Assembly (NCBI GenBank): GCA_002753615.1
Contig: PEAO01000012.1
Coordinates: 1-42,139 of the forward strand
DNA: 42,139 bases
Direction of reading: 5' to 3'
Source: Magnetococcales bacterium DCbin2
GTDB taxonomy: Bacteria; Pseudomonadota; Magnetococcia; Magnetococcales; UBA8363
Shown: positions 11,228 through 20,502 of the stretch, piece after piece
How the letters are laid out: each line of letters opens with the position of its first letter
Position numbering within the stretch: the first letter of the stretch is position 1
Made by a program: the position numbers and the translations under genes
The notes under the pieces: generated by a model
The model's database searches: none
What the model was told of the DNA's origin: nothing
What the model saw: only the letters and a program-made list of their open reading frames with translations

Positions 11228-13255
11228 ATGCCTTCCATAAAAAAATCGATGTCACGACGCCGGATTCTTGGCACTCTGGCACTTTGCGGTTTGCTTCTTC
11301 CCGGTTGTTCGGTCACGCCACAAGCGTTGAATGTCGATGCGTTGAATCAGCAACGTACCCAGGATTTGGCGCAGATGTTCGGCCATGTGGAGCCGATTCA
11401 GCATCCCTTGACATTGGCGGAGGTCGTTGCCCGATCGTTGCGTTTTAATCTGGATCATCGGGTCAAGGTGGTGGAAGAGGCACAGGCATTGGATCTCTCC
11501 AGCCTGGATAAGTTTGAACTTCTCCCGAAGCTGGCGGCCAGCAGTGCCTATTCCGGTCGCTCCAACGATAGTGCCTCCAGCAGTCGTTCCATGCTCACCG
11601 GTCAGCAGTCTTTGGAAGTTTCCACCTCCCAAGATCGGGAACACATCACCTCCGATTTGGATCTCACTTGGAACATCCTGGATTTTGGTGTCAGCTACTT
11701 CAACGCCCGCCAAAACGCCGATCGCCGCCTCATTGCTCACGAGCGGGAACGTAAGGTCATCCAAAACTTAATGCAGGAGTCTCGCTCTGCCTATTGGCGC
11801 GCCCTGGCCGCCCAGGAACTGCAACCCCGCGTCCAGGCGGCCATCATTCGGGCGGAATCGGCTTTGAAAGACGCCCAAAAGGTCGAGGACAGCGCATTGC
11901 GTTCGCCGTTGGAATCCCTGCGTTTTCGTAAATCCCTGTTGGAAAATTTGAGACAACTGGAATCCCTGGCACAAGAAATGGCCACATCAAAGGTGGATTT
12001 ATCCGCCATGATGACCCTCCCTCCAGGGACGGTGTTTACCCTAGAAGTCCCCCAGGGGCCACTTCAGGTTCCAGAATGGTCGATGCCTCTGGAAAGAATG
12101 GAAGAGTCGGCCCTGATGAGCCAACCCGACATGCGGGAGATGGCCTATCAGGGACGCATTGTCGTGGATGAAAGCCGCAAAGGCCTGCTCAAATTGTTCC
12201 CCGGTATCACGTTAAGTACTTCACGCAAACGGGATAGCAATGCCTATACCCTGAACAAAGATTGGTACGAAACTGGCGTTAAGGTCACCTGGAACCTCCT
12301 GGGCCTGTTATCGGCCCCGGATCAACTGGCCTATAACAAAACCAACGAAGAAGTGATGGAAATCAAGCGGCTGGCTATGCGTATGGCGTTACTTGCGCAG
12401 GTCCACGTCGCTTGGCATCAGTTTGATCAGGCCAAGGTGCAGTTGCGCCGTTCCAGCGAGTTGTTCGATGTGGAAAAACAGATCGTCCGTCACACCAGCA
12501 ACCGGACCGAAAACGACGCCCAGAGTGTATTGGAACAAATCGCCAGCGAAACCAGTGCCATTCTTGCCGAAATGCGCCTTTATAACGCTTTGGCCCTGTC
12601 CCATAATGCCCTCGGACGGATGATGGCCACCACCGGACAAGATCCCGATATTGGCTCCATCGGCGAAGGCAAACTAGAAGATCTCACCGACAGGGTAGAA
12701 AATTGGCTGGGGGGGCAATTTCCACATGCGGCCACCCGCTCCAAGCCGATTTTTGCGGTCGCCGCACCAGCCACCTCTGTTCCAACGCCCACAACAAAAG
12801 GTTCGGTCCCCGCCGCAACCACTTCAAACAACACTGTCTCTGCCATGACCACTTCGGCGGTGGAACAAGTCGGTACGGTGCGCGGCAACATCAACGTTCG
12901 GTCAGGCCCTGGCAAACATTATCAGAGGCTGCGTATCATTCCCCAGGGGGAAACCGTGACTGTGCTGGCAGTCCATTCGGATGGCGACTGGTCCCGAATC
13001 GGGGAAAACGAGTGGATTGCAACGGAATTCATCACCATTTCCGCCCCTGCTGCCACCATCCTGGAAATTGGAGAACGGGTGATGGTAACCGCTCAGGCCA
13101 TCCTGCGCAGTGGTCCGGGGTTACAGCATGAACAGGTACGAACACCAGTGTTCGGTGAAGGCTTCACGGTGATGGAACTCAGCCCCGATGGCCAATGGTT
13201 GCGTGTCGGGGACGACGAATGGGTCTCTTCAAGCGTGACCAGTCGTCATCCATGA
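11228..13255 (+). CDS. TolC-family outer-membrane efflux lipoprotein with two C-terminal SH3b domains
   Basis: Lipoprotein-like signal LCGLLLPGCS; TolC-type helical organisation; GTVRGNINVRSGPGKHYQRLRIIPQGETVTVL and MVTAQAILRSGPGLQHEQVRTPVFGEGFTVMEL SH3b repeats. Confidence 0.8.
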   Translation: MPSIKKSMSRRRILGTLALCGLLLPGCSVTPQALNVDALNQQRTQDLAQMFGHVEPIQHPLTLAEVVARSLRFNLDHRVKVVEEAQALDLSSLDKFELLPKLAASSAYSGRSNDSASSSRSMLTGQQSLEVSTSQDREHITSDLDLTWNILDFGVSYFNARQNADRRLIAHERERKVIQNLMQESRSAYWRALAAQELQPRVQAAIIRAESALKDAQKVEDSALRSPLESLRFRKSLLENLRQLESLAQEMATSKVDLSAMMTLPPGTVFTLEVPQGPLQVPEWSMPLERMEESALMSQPDMREMAYQGRIVVDESRKGLLKLFPGITLSTSRKRDSNAYTLNKDWYETGVKVTWNLLGLLSAPDQLAYNKTNEEVMEIKRLAMRMALLAQVHVAWHQFDQAKVQLRRSSELFDVEKQIVRHTSNRTENDAQSVLEQIASETSAILAEMRLYNALALSHNALGRMMATTGQDPDIGSIGEGKLEDLTDRVENWLGGQFPHAATRSKPIFAVAAPATSVPTPTTKGSVPAATTSNNTVSAMTTSAVEQVGTVRGNINVRSGPGKHYQRLRIIPQGETVTVLAVHSDGDWSRIGENEWIATEFITISAPAATILEIGERVMVTAQAILRSGPGLQHEQVRTPVFGEGFTVMELSPDGQWLRVGDDEWVSSSVTSRHP

Positions 13256-14136
13256 TCCGGGGACGTTTTATCCTGGTACCAGCCTTGTTTCTGGCGGTGC
13301 TGGTGGCCCTCTCTGGAAGTTTGGCCGTGGCGGCCTCTGCGCAGATCCTTCAGGATGGGCATCCCCGGGATGATGCCTCAAACGGGGGTTTGCCGCCTAG
13401 CCATCCTTTCCAGCCTAGTGCTTTGAGAGCTGAAAGTTTGCGGGGACAAATTCTGCCGCGCAACTATACCACCCTGGCCACCGAACTGCCTGCTAGAATT
13501 TTGCAAATTCGCGTTCCCGAGGGGGGACAGTTCAAGGCGGGTGATGTCCTGATACGTCTGGATTGTTCTCTCCAGCAGGCGCAACTGCAAAAAGCCAGGG
13601 CTGCGCGCTCGGCGGCGGAGAAAATTGCAGCGGTCAACGCCAGATTGGCGGAAATGAAATCCATGGGAAACCTGGAAGTCGCCACCAGTGTCGCCGAAGC
13701 CGCCAAAGCGCGGGCCGAAGAGAGCCTGTGGGATGCAACGGTATCCAAATGCCTCCTTGTGGCACCGTTTTCCGGTCGGGTGGCGGAACAGAAGGCGCGG
13801 GAACATCAGTATCTTCAGGCGGGACAGCCTATCCTCGATATTCTTGATGATAGCCGTTTGGAGGTTGAATTCATTGCTCCATCCCGTTGGCTGGCCTGGA
13901 TTAAACCGGGACTTGGATTTGTTCTGCGTGGCGATGAAACCGGACATGACCATGCCGCCAAGGTCATTCGGATTGGGGCGCGTGTCGATTCGGTGAGCCA
14001 GTCGATCAAAATAACGGGTGAATTTGTCGGAGATACGGAAGGTCTGCTGGCTGGCATGAGCGGTCGTGTCATTCTGGATGTGCCAGCGGGGGCCATTCCC
14101 CCTCCGGCCAATCCGGCAGTACCCTTGACGCCGTGA
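13252..14136 (+). CDS. HlyD-family periplasmic adaptor (membrane fusion protein)
   Basis: ARILQIRVPEGGQFKAGDVLIRLDCSLQQAQLQKARAA...LVAPFSGRVAEQKAREHQYLQAGQPIL; ATGA overlap with the upstream stop. Confidence 0.85.
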   Translation: MIRGRFILVPALFLAVLVALSGSLAVAASAQILQDGHPRDDASNGGLPPSHPFQPSALRAESLRGQILPRNYTTLATELPARILQIRVPEGGQFKAGDVLIRLDCSLQQAQLQKARAARSAAEKIAAVNARLAEMKSMGNLEVATSVAEAAKARAEESLWDATVSKCLLVAPFSGRVAEQKAREHQYLQAGQPILDILDDSRLEVEFIAPSRWLAWIKPGLGFVLRGDETGHDHAAKVIRIGARVDSVSQSIKITGEFVGDTEGLLAGMSGRVILDVPAGAIPPPANPAVPLTP

Positions 14137-15449
14137 CGCCCCAAGCCTCGCCTCTGGTGGTTCTGCTGCAATTGGGCCAGCGGGTGCGTCAAACCGGAAC
14201 GCTCGAAGAACTCTATTTTGTTCTGGTCAACGAAAGCCACACCTTGATCCCCTATCGCCAAGCGGTGCTGTGGAATGCTTCGGGGGAGGTCAGGGCACTC
14301 TCTGGTGTTCCAAAGGTGGATCCCAGGATCCCTTTTGTTTTGTGGTTGCAGCTACTTTTTACCCCCATCAGCCAAACCGATATCCCGGCACCCATTCTTT
14401 TCCCCGATCATGATGTGCCGGGGGAATTCAAGGATCAATGGTCGGAGTGGTTGCCACAAAAGGGGGTTGTTTTTTGCCTCAGGAATGACGGCATTCCCCT
14501 GGGTTGGCTCCTTTTGGCACGGGATGAGGCGTTTGATGAAAATGAACTGGCACTCCTGGAGCATCTGACGGAAATCCAGGGACACGCATGGGCTTTGCAT
14601 CGCGCCAAAAAACGTCCTCCCTGGTGGTCCCGTTTTACCTCCCGAAAGAACTGGCTGGCCATACCTATTCTGCTGCTGGCAGTTTTATCCATTCGGATTC
14701 CCCTTTCGGCTTTGGCACCGGGGGAAATCGTTGCGGTGACACCGGAGGTGATCCGTTCACCCATGGATGGGGTGGTCTCGCGCTTTCATGTCCAACCCAA
14801 CGACTCGGTGCGGATCGGTCAGCCTCTGTTTGACCTTGACGATACCAACCTCAACAGCCGACTGGAAGTCGCTCTGAAAAGCTTGGATATTGCCGAATCG
14901 GAATATTTTCTCACTGCGCAACAAGCCTTGACGGACCCCCGATCCAAGGGGCAATTGGCTATTTTGACCGGAAAAGTGGAAGAAAAACGGTTGGAGGCGG
15001 AAGGTTTGCAGGCGTTGCTGAAACAAAGCCGGGTGGCCGCAAGCCGGGAGGGGATTGCCCTGTTCAGCGATCCCCAGGGATGGATTGGCCGTCCGGTGGT
15101 GACGGGCGAAAAAATTCTTATGGTGGCCGGAGAGCGAGAAACCGAGGTTGAAGCTTGGCTTTCCGCTGGCAACCTGATCCCCCTGGAACCGGGGGCATAT
15201 GTGACGCTGTTTCTTAACGTCGATCCGCTGCATCCCCGATCGGCGCGAATGCGTTTTCTGGCCTTTGAAGCGTCCACCCGACCTGATGGGACGATGGCGC
15301 ATCAATTGCGGGCAACATGGTTGTCCGGTGCCACGCCACCACGCCTGGGCCTCAAGGGGATGGCCCGCATCGAGGGGGAAAAAGTCTCGATTTTTTGGTG
15401 GATGGCGCGCCGTCCCCTGGCGGTGATGCGTCAATGGGTCGGCTGGTGA
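14133..15449 (+). CDS. Membrane-anchored HlyD-like adaptor with N-terminal GAF-like region
   Basis: N-terminal ~160 aa GAF-like (RQAVLWNASGEVRALSG...GVVFCLRNDGIPLGWLLLARDEAFDENELALLEHL), TM segment, lipoyl/HlyD PMDGVVSRFHVQPNDSVRIGQPLFDLDD; GTGA overlap with the upstream stop. Confidence 0.7.
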   Translation: MTPQASPLVVLLQLGQRVRQTGTLEELYFVLVNESHTLIPYRQAVLWNASGEVRALSGVPKVDPRIPFVLWLQLLFTPISQTDIPAPILFPDHDVPGEFKDQWSEWLPQKGVVFCLRNDGIPLGWLLLARDEAFDENELALLEHLTEIQGHAWALHRAKKRPPWWSRFTSRKNWLAIPILLLAVLSIRIPLSALAPGEIVAVTPEVIRSPMDGVVSRFHVQPNDSVRIGQPLFDLDDTNLNSRLEVALKSLDIAESEYFLTAQQALTDPRSKGQLAILTGKVEEKRLEAEGLQALLKQSRVAASREGIALFSDPQGWIGRPVVTGEKILMVAGERETEVEAWLSAGNLIPLEPGAYVTLFLNVDPLHPRSARMRFLAFEASTRPDGTMAHQLRATWLSGATPPRLGLKGMARIEGEKVSIFWWMARRPLAVMRQWVGW

Positions 15450-17542
15450 ATAGCGGTCTGCCAGCCATGCGGGAGGAGTTGACTATCCATTCGGCCCCCC
15501 CTGCCCGTGATGGTTCTCCTGTCTGGACCCTGGCCGATTCCTCCAGAAACAAGTTTTTTCGCATCAATTGGCTGATGTTTGAAATCCTCTCTCGCTGGCA
15601 CGAAGGGGATGCCCAGAGAGTGCTGGCGCGGATCCGTCAGGAAACCCCTCTCGCCATCGAAGAGGATGATGTGGAACAAACCGCACATTTTCTATCCACC
15701 AACCATTTGTTGCGATTGCACCATCCGGGACACAGCCGCACTTTGGCCGACATGGCGCAGGCGAGTCGGGGACAGTGGCTCACTTGGTTGCTGCACCACT
15801 ATCTGTTTTTTCGGATTCCGCTGGTACGACCCGACCGCTTTCTGACATACAGTCTCCCATGGGTGGCGTTTTTTTTCAGTCGGGGATTTCTCTGGCTGAT
15901 GGGCGGTGCGGGGTTTTTGGCACTATTTTTATTGTTACGTCAGTGGGATCCTTTTCAGGCGGCATTTCTGGACCATCTGCGACAAAATGGCTTGGTGGGG
16001 ATTGGTCTGGCCTTGATCATGGTCAAAAGCATCCACGAACTGGGCCATGCCTATACCGCCAAGCGTCATGGCTGCCGGGTTCCCACCATGGGGGTCGCCT
16101 TTCTGGTTCTCCTGCCGATGCTCTATACCGATACCACGGAAGCCTGGAAGTTGGGAGATCGCAATAAACGGTTGGCGATTGCCCGGGCGGGGATCGTCGC
16201 CGAAGGGGCATTGGCGATTTTGGCACTTTTGGCTTGGAGTTTTTTCCCCCAGGGCAACGGTCGGGAGGTGGCATTTTGGTTGGCCACCACCTCCCTGGCC
16301 ACGACACTGGCCATCAATCTTTCCCCATTCATGCGCTTTGATGGTTATTTTATTGTGTCGGATTGGCTGGACATGCCCAATCTGCACGAACGTTCTTTTG
16401 CGATGGCGCGTTGGCGTTTGCGAGAGTGGCTGTTTTCTCCCGGACTGCCACCACCGGAGGAGATAACATTTGAAATACGTTGGTTTTTCATCCTTTTTGC
16501 ACTGGCCACATGGATCTATCGTTTGCTACTGTTTTTGGGTATCGCGCTGTTGGTCTATCATTTTTTCATCAAGATTGTGGGGTTGTTTCTTTTTGCGGTC
16601 GAGATTGGTTGGTTTGTGGTATTGCCGGTCTGGCGCGAGATCATCGCTTGGTCCCGGCTCAGGCGTTTGGCGACCACGCATTGGCGTCTACCGATCCTAC
16701 TCGGCGTGTTTCTTTTTTTTCTCGTTACCCCGCTTTCACGGCATATCACTGCTCCCGCTGTCGCACAACCGGAGGGGATGACACGCATCTATGTCCCGGA
16801 AGCGGCCCGTTTGGAACGGTTTCCACCACCAAGCCAAACAACGTTTCAAAAGGGTGAGGCATTGTTTGTTCTCGTCTCCCCAGAGATCAAACGGCAGAAA
16901 CAGTTGGCCCAAGTTCGGTTGCAAGGGTCCAACTGGCAACTGGATGCCGCCAGCCTGGAATTGGGTTGGGCACGGCAGGCCAAAGTAATCCATGGGGAAA
17001 AGGAGCGTTCTACCGCGACTCTGGAAGGGCTACAAGCGGCTGAAGACCGTCTTACCCTGGTTGCCCCTTTTGCGGGTGAACTTTTGGATATTCCCCCGGA
17101 TCTGGCCACCCAGACATGGATCAGGACGGGGACGCATTTGGGTACTTTGGTTCATTCAGGACGGTTGGTGGTGGAAGTTTATCTGGATGAAGAGGCGATG
17201 GGACGGTTGCAGACGGGTTCCCTGGGTTATTTCATCCCCAACACGATGGAATTTCCATCCGTACCATTGCAGGTGGATCGCATCGATACCATGGGTCTGC
17301 CGGAATTGGACGAACCTTTGTTGGCTTCGATTTATGGTGGCCCCATTGCAGTCACCATGCAACAAAATGTCGCCGTACCGGATGTGGCCTTATTTCGCCT
17401 GCGTTTGACCGCGATTTCACCCCCAGGCTGGCCGCCCCTTCGTCTTGCTGGCCAAGTTCATCTTCAGGCGACCCCCCGTTCCCTGTTGGAAAGCGTAACT
17501 CGTTCTATCCTCATGGTTTTGGTCCGCGAGTGGGAAATGTGA
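15434..17542 (+). CDS. PqqD-like + M50 site-2-type metallopeptidase + HlyD-like fusion protein
   Basis: N-terminal KFFRINWLMFEILSRWHEGDAQRVLARIRQET (PqqD/winged-helix-like); HELGH zinc motif in SIHELGHAYTAKRHGCRVPTMGVAFLVLLPMLYTDTTEAWKL; multiple TMs; C-terminal HlyD-like LVAPFAGELLDIP. Confidence 0.75.
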   Translation: MGRLVNSGLPAMREELTIHSAPPARDGSPVWTLADSSRNKFFRINWLMFEILSRWHEGDAQRVLARIRQETPLAIEEDDVEQTAHFLSTNHLLRLHHPGHSRTLADMAQASRGQWLTWLLHHYLFFRIPLVRPDRFLTYSLPWVAFFFSRGFLWLMGGAGFLALFLLLRQWDPFQAAFLDHLRQNGLVGIGLALIMVKSIHELGHAYTAKRHGCRVPTMGVAFLVLLPMLYTDTTEAWKLGDRNKRLAIARAGIVAEGALAILALLAWSFFPQGNGREVAFWLATTSLATTLAINLSPFMRFDGYFIVSDWLDMPNLHERSFAMARWRLREWLFSPGLPPPEEITFEIRWFFILFALATWIYRLLLFLGIALLVYHFFIKIVGLFLFAVEIGWFVVLPVWREIIAWSRLRRLATTHWRLPILLGVFLFFLVTPLSRHITAPAVAQPEGMTRIYVPEAARLERFPPPSQTTFQKGEALFVLVSPEIKRQKQLAQVRLQGSNWQLDAASLELGWARQAKVIHGEKERSTATLEGLQAAEDRLTLVAPFAGELLDIPPDLATQTWIRTGTHLGTLVHSGRLVVEVYLDEEAMGRLQTGSLGYFIPNTMEFPSVPLQVDRIDTMGLPELDEPLLASIYGGPIAVTMQQNVAVPDVALFRLRLTAISPPGWPPLRLAGQVHLQATPRSLLESVTRSILMVLVREWEM

Positions 17543-17561
17543 ATCGGCAATCCTCTGCTCC

Positions 17562-17590
17562 TTGACAAACATCCTGAATAATCTTAATAT
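17562..17590 (+). promoter_or_regulatory. Strong sigma70-type promoter
   Basis: TTGACA - exactly 17 nt - TAATAT in an AT-rich intergenic region upstream of the DUF6916-like gene. Confidence 0.7.
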
Positions 17591-17686
17591 AGATTTTTAT
17601 TATGTTTTTATAATCATGAATTCCGCTAATAATAATCATTCAATATCATTGGTTTATTTTATTTTATCATACACAGCCAGGGAGAA

Positions 17687-18094
17687 TTGGGTATGTCCAA
17701 TGAGACGTTGCAACACGATCAATGCGTCCTTTCTACCATGAGGCATGATCATTTCCAGGATCATGTGGGTAGCCCCTTTCAGGTAAGGGTGAGCGACGAC
17801 ACGACCTGTACGATGACTTTGGTGGAGGTTAAGTTGGGAAAAGTTCGGGCCAGACGGAAATTTTCCATGCCAGATGGCACCTCCATGGAGACCAGGGAAC
17901 AACCTTTTACCCTTTTTCTTGAGGGTGATCACGGCGCACCCATCGAGCAGAACAGCTACCCCGTTACACATGCCATTTTGGGGAGCGGTACGCTGTTTAT
18001 CACGCCGCACGGTCGAAAAAAAGCGGTGGGAGCCAAATACCCCGATCACCATGACCATAGCATGAACGTCATCTATCAGGCGGTCTTCAGTTGA
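17687..18094 (+). CDS. DUF6916-like small protein (true start probably ATG at 17693)
   Basis: FTLFLEGDHGAPIEQNSYPVTHAILGSGTLFITPHGRK...YQAVFS pattern. Confidence 0.55.
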   Translation: MGMSNETLQHDQCVLSTMRHDHFQDHVGSPFQVRVSDDTTCTMTLVEVKLGKVRARRKFSMPDGTSMETREQPFTLFLEGDHGAPIEQNSYPVTHAILGSGTLFITPHGRKKAVGAKYPDHHDHSMNVIYQAVFS

Positions 18095-18143
18095 ACCTAT
18101 TCGTTTTTGATTCCCTATCGACCCAACAAGTGGAGATTGATTG

Positions 18144-18674
18144 ATGGCTGACCCTTTTCTTGGTGAAATCCGGGCTGTTTCTTTTGGTGTTATTCCGAAC
18201 GGATGGGCCATATGCGATGGCAAATCATTACCTATTTCTCAGAATCAAGCCTTATATTCCCTGCTGTGGATCCAATATGGGGGAGGGAGCACGAATTTCA
18301 ATCTGCCCGATCTGCGCGGTCGCGTCATGGTGGGTTTCGGGTATTTGGGATATTCGACTTACACACAGGGAAACACCGGAGGGGTGCCTACCGTATCGTT
18401 GTCGCTGACCCAGATTCCCAGTCATACCCATGACGTGCAAGTCGCTCCCGATACTGGAACCACCAACTTACCCGCAAACAACTACTTGGCCACGGTTCCC
18501 AACTCTGGAGCCAGTCCCTATGTCACGGCCCCGACCCAGAGTAGTCAACAGGCCGTCATGAATGCGGGAATGATTGGTAGCTCAGGGAGCAGTGCAGCCC
18601 ATTCCAACATGCAGCCTTATACGGCCATTAACTATATTATCGCCTTGAGCGGAACTTATCCGTCAAGACAATAA
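18144..18674 (+). CDS. Tail-collar domain protein (MdpB-like), copy 1
   Basis: GEIRAVSFGVIPNGWAICDGKSLPISQNQALYSLLWIQYGGGSTNFNLPDLRGRVMVGFG; C-term NMQPYTAINYIIALSGTYPSR. Confidence 0.85.
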   Translation: MADPFLGEIRAVSFGVIPNGWAICDGKSLPISQNQALYSLLWIQYGGGSTNFNLPDLRGRVMVGFGYLGYSTYTQGNTGGVPTVSLSLTQIPSHTHDVQVAPDTGTTNLPANNYLATVPNSGASPYVTAPTQSSQQAVMNAGMIGSSGSSAAHSNMQPYTAINYIIALSGTYPSRQ

Positions 18675-18740
18675 TCGAAGGCCTTGAAAATATAAACTTT
18701 CAGAATGGACTGTATAGCCTATTCTATTGAGGAGAATATT

Positions 18741-19292
18741 ATGGATGTGGACGCCTTTACTGGAGAAATTAGACTGTTTGCTGGGAACTTTGCCCCTGAG
18801 GGATGGCTTATGTGTAATGGCTCCCTGCAATCCATCAGTACCTACGGGGCGTTGTATGCCTTGATCGGTATCATTTATGGTGGGGATGGTGCGACAACAT
18901 TTGCCGTGCCTGATTTGCGCGGTCGTGTCCCCCTATCCAATAACCTGAACGCGCCTGCGCAGCCCCTCTATCCCCTTGGTGCGAAGGGGGGGAGCGAAGG
19001 TGTACAACTGGTTGAGGATAACATACCCGCCCATAATCATACGTTGAGTGTCTCCATCGCTCCGGCCACTTCCCCCGCTCCCACGCCCAAAGACACCATG
19101 ACCATCGGTGCGGGTTCTGGCACCACGCTCAAGCTATATACCACGACGGGGAAGGTGATTACTCCTGGTACGATGGGGAACCAGACCATCGGCGAAAGTG
19201 GTTCGTCAAGTCCCTACTTCCACGATAATATCATGCCTTCACTGGTCATGACCTATATTATCTGCACGAATGGTATCTATCCTCAGTCCTGA
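18741..19292 (+). CDS. Tail-collar domain protein (MdpB-like), copy 2
   Basis: MDVDAFTGEIRLFAGNFAPEGWLMCNGSLQSISTYGALYALIGIIYGGDGATTFAVPDLRGRVPLSNNL. Confidence 0.88.
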   Translation: MDVDAFTGEIRLFAGNFAPEGWLMCNGSLQSISTYGALYALIGIIYGGDGATTFAVPDLRGRVPLSNNLNAPAQPLYPLGAKGGSEGVQLVEDNIPAHNHTLSVSIAPATSPAPTPKDTMTIGAGSGTTLKLYTTTGKVITPGTMGNQTIGESGSSSPYFHDNIMPSLVMTYIICTNGIYPQS

Positions 19293-19342
19293 ACCAACGC
19301 GAGCCACTTGGCTTTCACGATCCAATACAGGAGAAAATCCAC

Positions 19343-19924
19343 ATGGCAGAGCCATACATTGGTGAAATTCGCCCTTTCGGCTACAATTTTGCTCCATACG
19401 GGTGGGCCTATTGCACGGGTAGCACGATGGAAATCAGTCAAAATCAAGTACTGTTTGCTATCATTGGCAATCGGTTTGGGGGAGATGGACGGCAGGTATT
19501 CAAGCTTCCAGACCTCCAGGGGAGAGTCCCTATGGGAAGCGGTACGGGTCCGGGTTTGACCCCCAGATCCATTGCAAGTACGGTCGGAGAGGAGGTCGTT
19601 ACCATCGCGTTCCCATTCATGCCCCAACACAATCATAGCGTCGTTATCGAAGCGGCGGGGGGGAAATCAGGTCCGGTCACCGGGGCCGTTCCAACTTCCC
19701 AATTTTTGGCTGCGGCGACTTTTGTCGCGGCTGGACCACCGACATTGGAACTTCTCTACTCCAAAACAGTACCAAACGGCAATGCACTGGCCTCCAACGC
19801 CCTGAGTGAGGTTGGGGGGCAGGAAAATTCAGGAATCCCGGCTAGCCACGAAAACCGGCAACCCTTCCTGGTGATCAATTTTTGTATCGCCTTGGATGGT
19901 GTTTTTCCCTATAGGCCACAGTGA
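19343..19924 (+). CDS. Tail-collar domain protein (MdpB-like), copy 3
   Basis: MAEPYIGEIRPFGYNFAPYGWAYCTGSTMEISQNQVLFAIIGNRFGGDGRQVFKLPDLQGRVPMGSG; C-term NRQPFLVINFCIALDGVFPYR. Confidence 0.88.
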   Translation: MAEPYIGEIRPFGYNFAPYGWAYCTGSTMEISQNQVLFAIIGNRFGGDGRQVFKLPDLQGRVPMGSGTGPGLTPRSIASTVGEEVVTIAFPFMPQHNHSVVIEAAGGKSGPVTGAVPTSQFLAAATFVAAGPPTLELLYSKTVPNGNALASNALSEVGGQENSGIPASHENRQPFLVINFCIALDGVFPYRPQ

Positions 19925-20463
19925 TTGCCGTGGATCATCGACACTATCGCCAGCAATTGGCATCCCATGGGTATGCGTTGGGTCCGGTGACGAACACGGA
20001 CGAAGAGGTGCTTCTGACCATCTTTGCCACCACCCGTGGGGTGATGCAGGTGGTATCTCATAAACCTGAGTGGTCGCCAGAGGAACGGCTGGATTTTGTA
20101 CGTATGCAAAGCCGCTTTCAGGAGAGTGCCTATCGGGGGCCGGGTTATGAGGGGGCCTTCCTGGATTTGGTGCGTTACAAGGGCCAGGTGGTGGGGCGTC
20201 TCTATATCCTCCGTCAACCCGGTGCCCAAATGCGCTTGATGGAGATTACCCTGTTGCCGAAATTTCGCGGTCAGGGACATGGATCCACCCTTATCCGTAC
20301 CATTCAGGCCGATGCCAGCCATTTGGATACCCCGGTGATTGCCATGGTGGAGGATGACAATCCTGCCTGTTCCCTCTACACCCGCCTGGGATTTGTCCCC
20401 ACCAACCATGTCGTTTCCTTCTACCGGACATGGCAATGGACTCCCCCATCCCAAGGATCTTGA
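19921..20463 (+). CDS. GNAT-family N-acetyltransferase
   Basis: LMEITLLPKFRGQGHGSTLIRTIQADASHLDTPVIAMVEDDNPACSLYTRLGFVPTNHVVSFYRTWQW; overlaps the end of tail-collar copy 3. Confidence 0.85.
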   Translation: MIAVDHRHYRQQLASHGYALGPVTNTDEEVLLTIFATTRGVMQVVSHKPEWSPEERLDFVRMQSRFQESAYRGPGYEGAFLDLVRYKGQVVGRLYILRQPGAQMRLMEITLLPKFRGQGHGSTLIRTIQADASHLDTPVIAMVEDDNPACSLYTRLGFVPTNHVVSFYRTWQWTPPSQGS

Positions 20464-20468
20464 ATCGT

Positions 20469-20502
20469 CGTCAGGGGAATCTTTCTTTCCCCTGACGTTT
20501 TT
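20469..20502 (+). terminator. Rho-independent terminator
   Basis: CGTCAGGGGAA - 7 nt - TTCCCCTGACG 11-bp stem followed by TTTTT, directly after the GNAT stop. Confidence 0.85.

Noticed and set aside
13378-16466. Multiple 90-225 aa antisense/alternate-frame ORFs across the exporter genes
   Set aside because: Overlap strongly supported HlyD/M50 coding frames and lack domain signatures.
11228-17542. Classical type I secretion system
   Set aside because: TolC and HlyD parts are present but no ABC transporter gene is in the cluster, and the giant protein's C-terminus shows no obvious RTX GGxGxD repeats.
18144-19924. Prophage tail region
   Set aside because: Only tail-collar domain genes are present; no terminase, portal, capsid, tape-measure or integrase genes nearby, and neighbours are exporter/surface genes.
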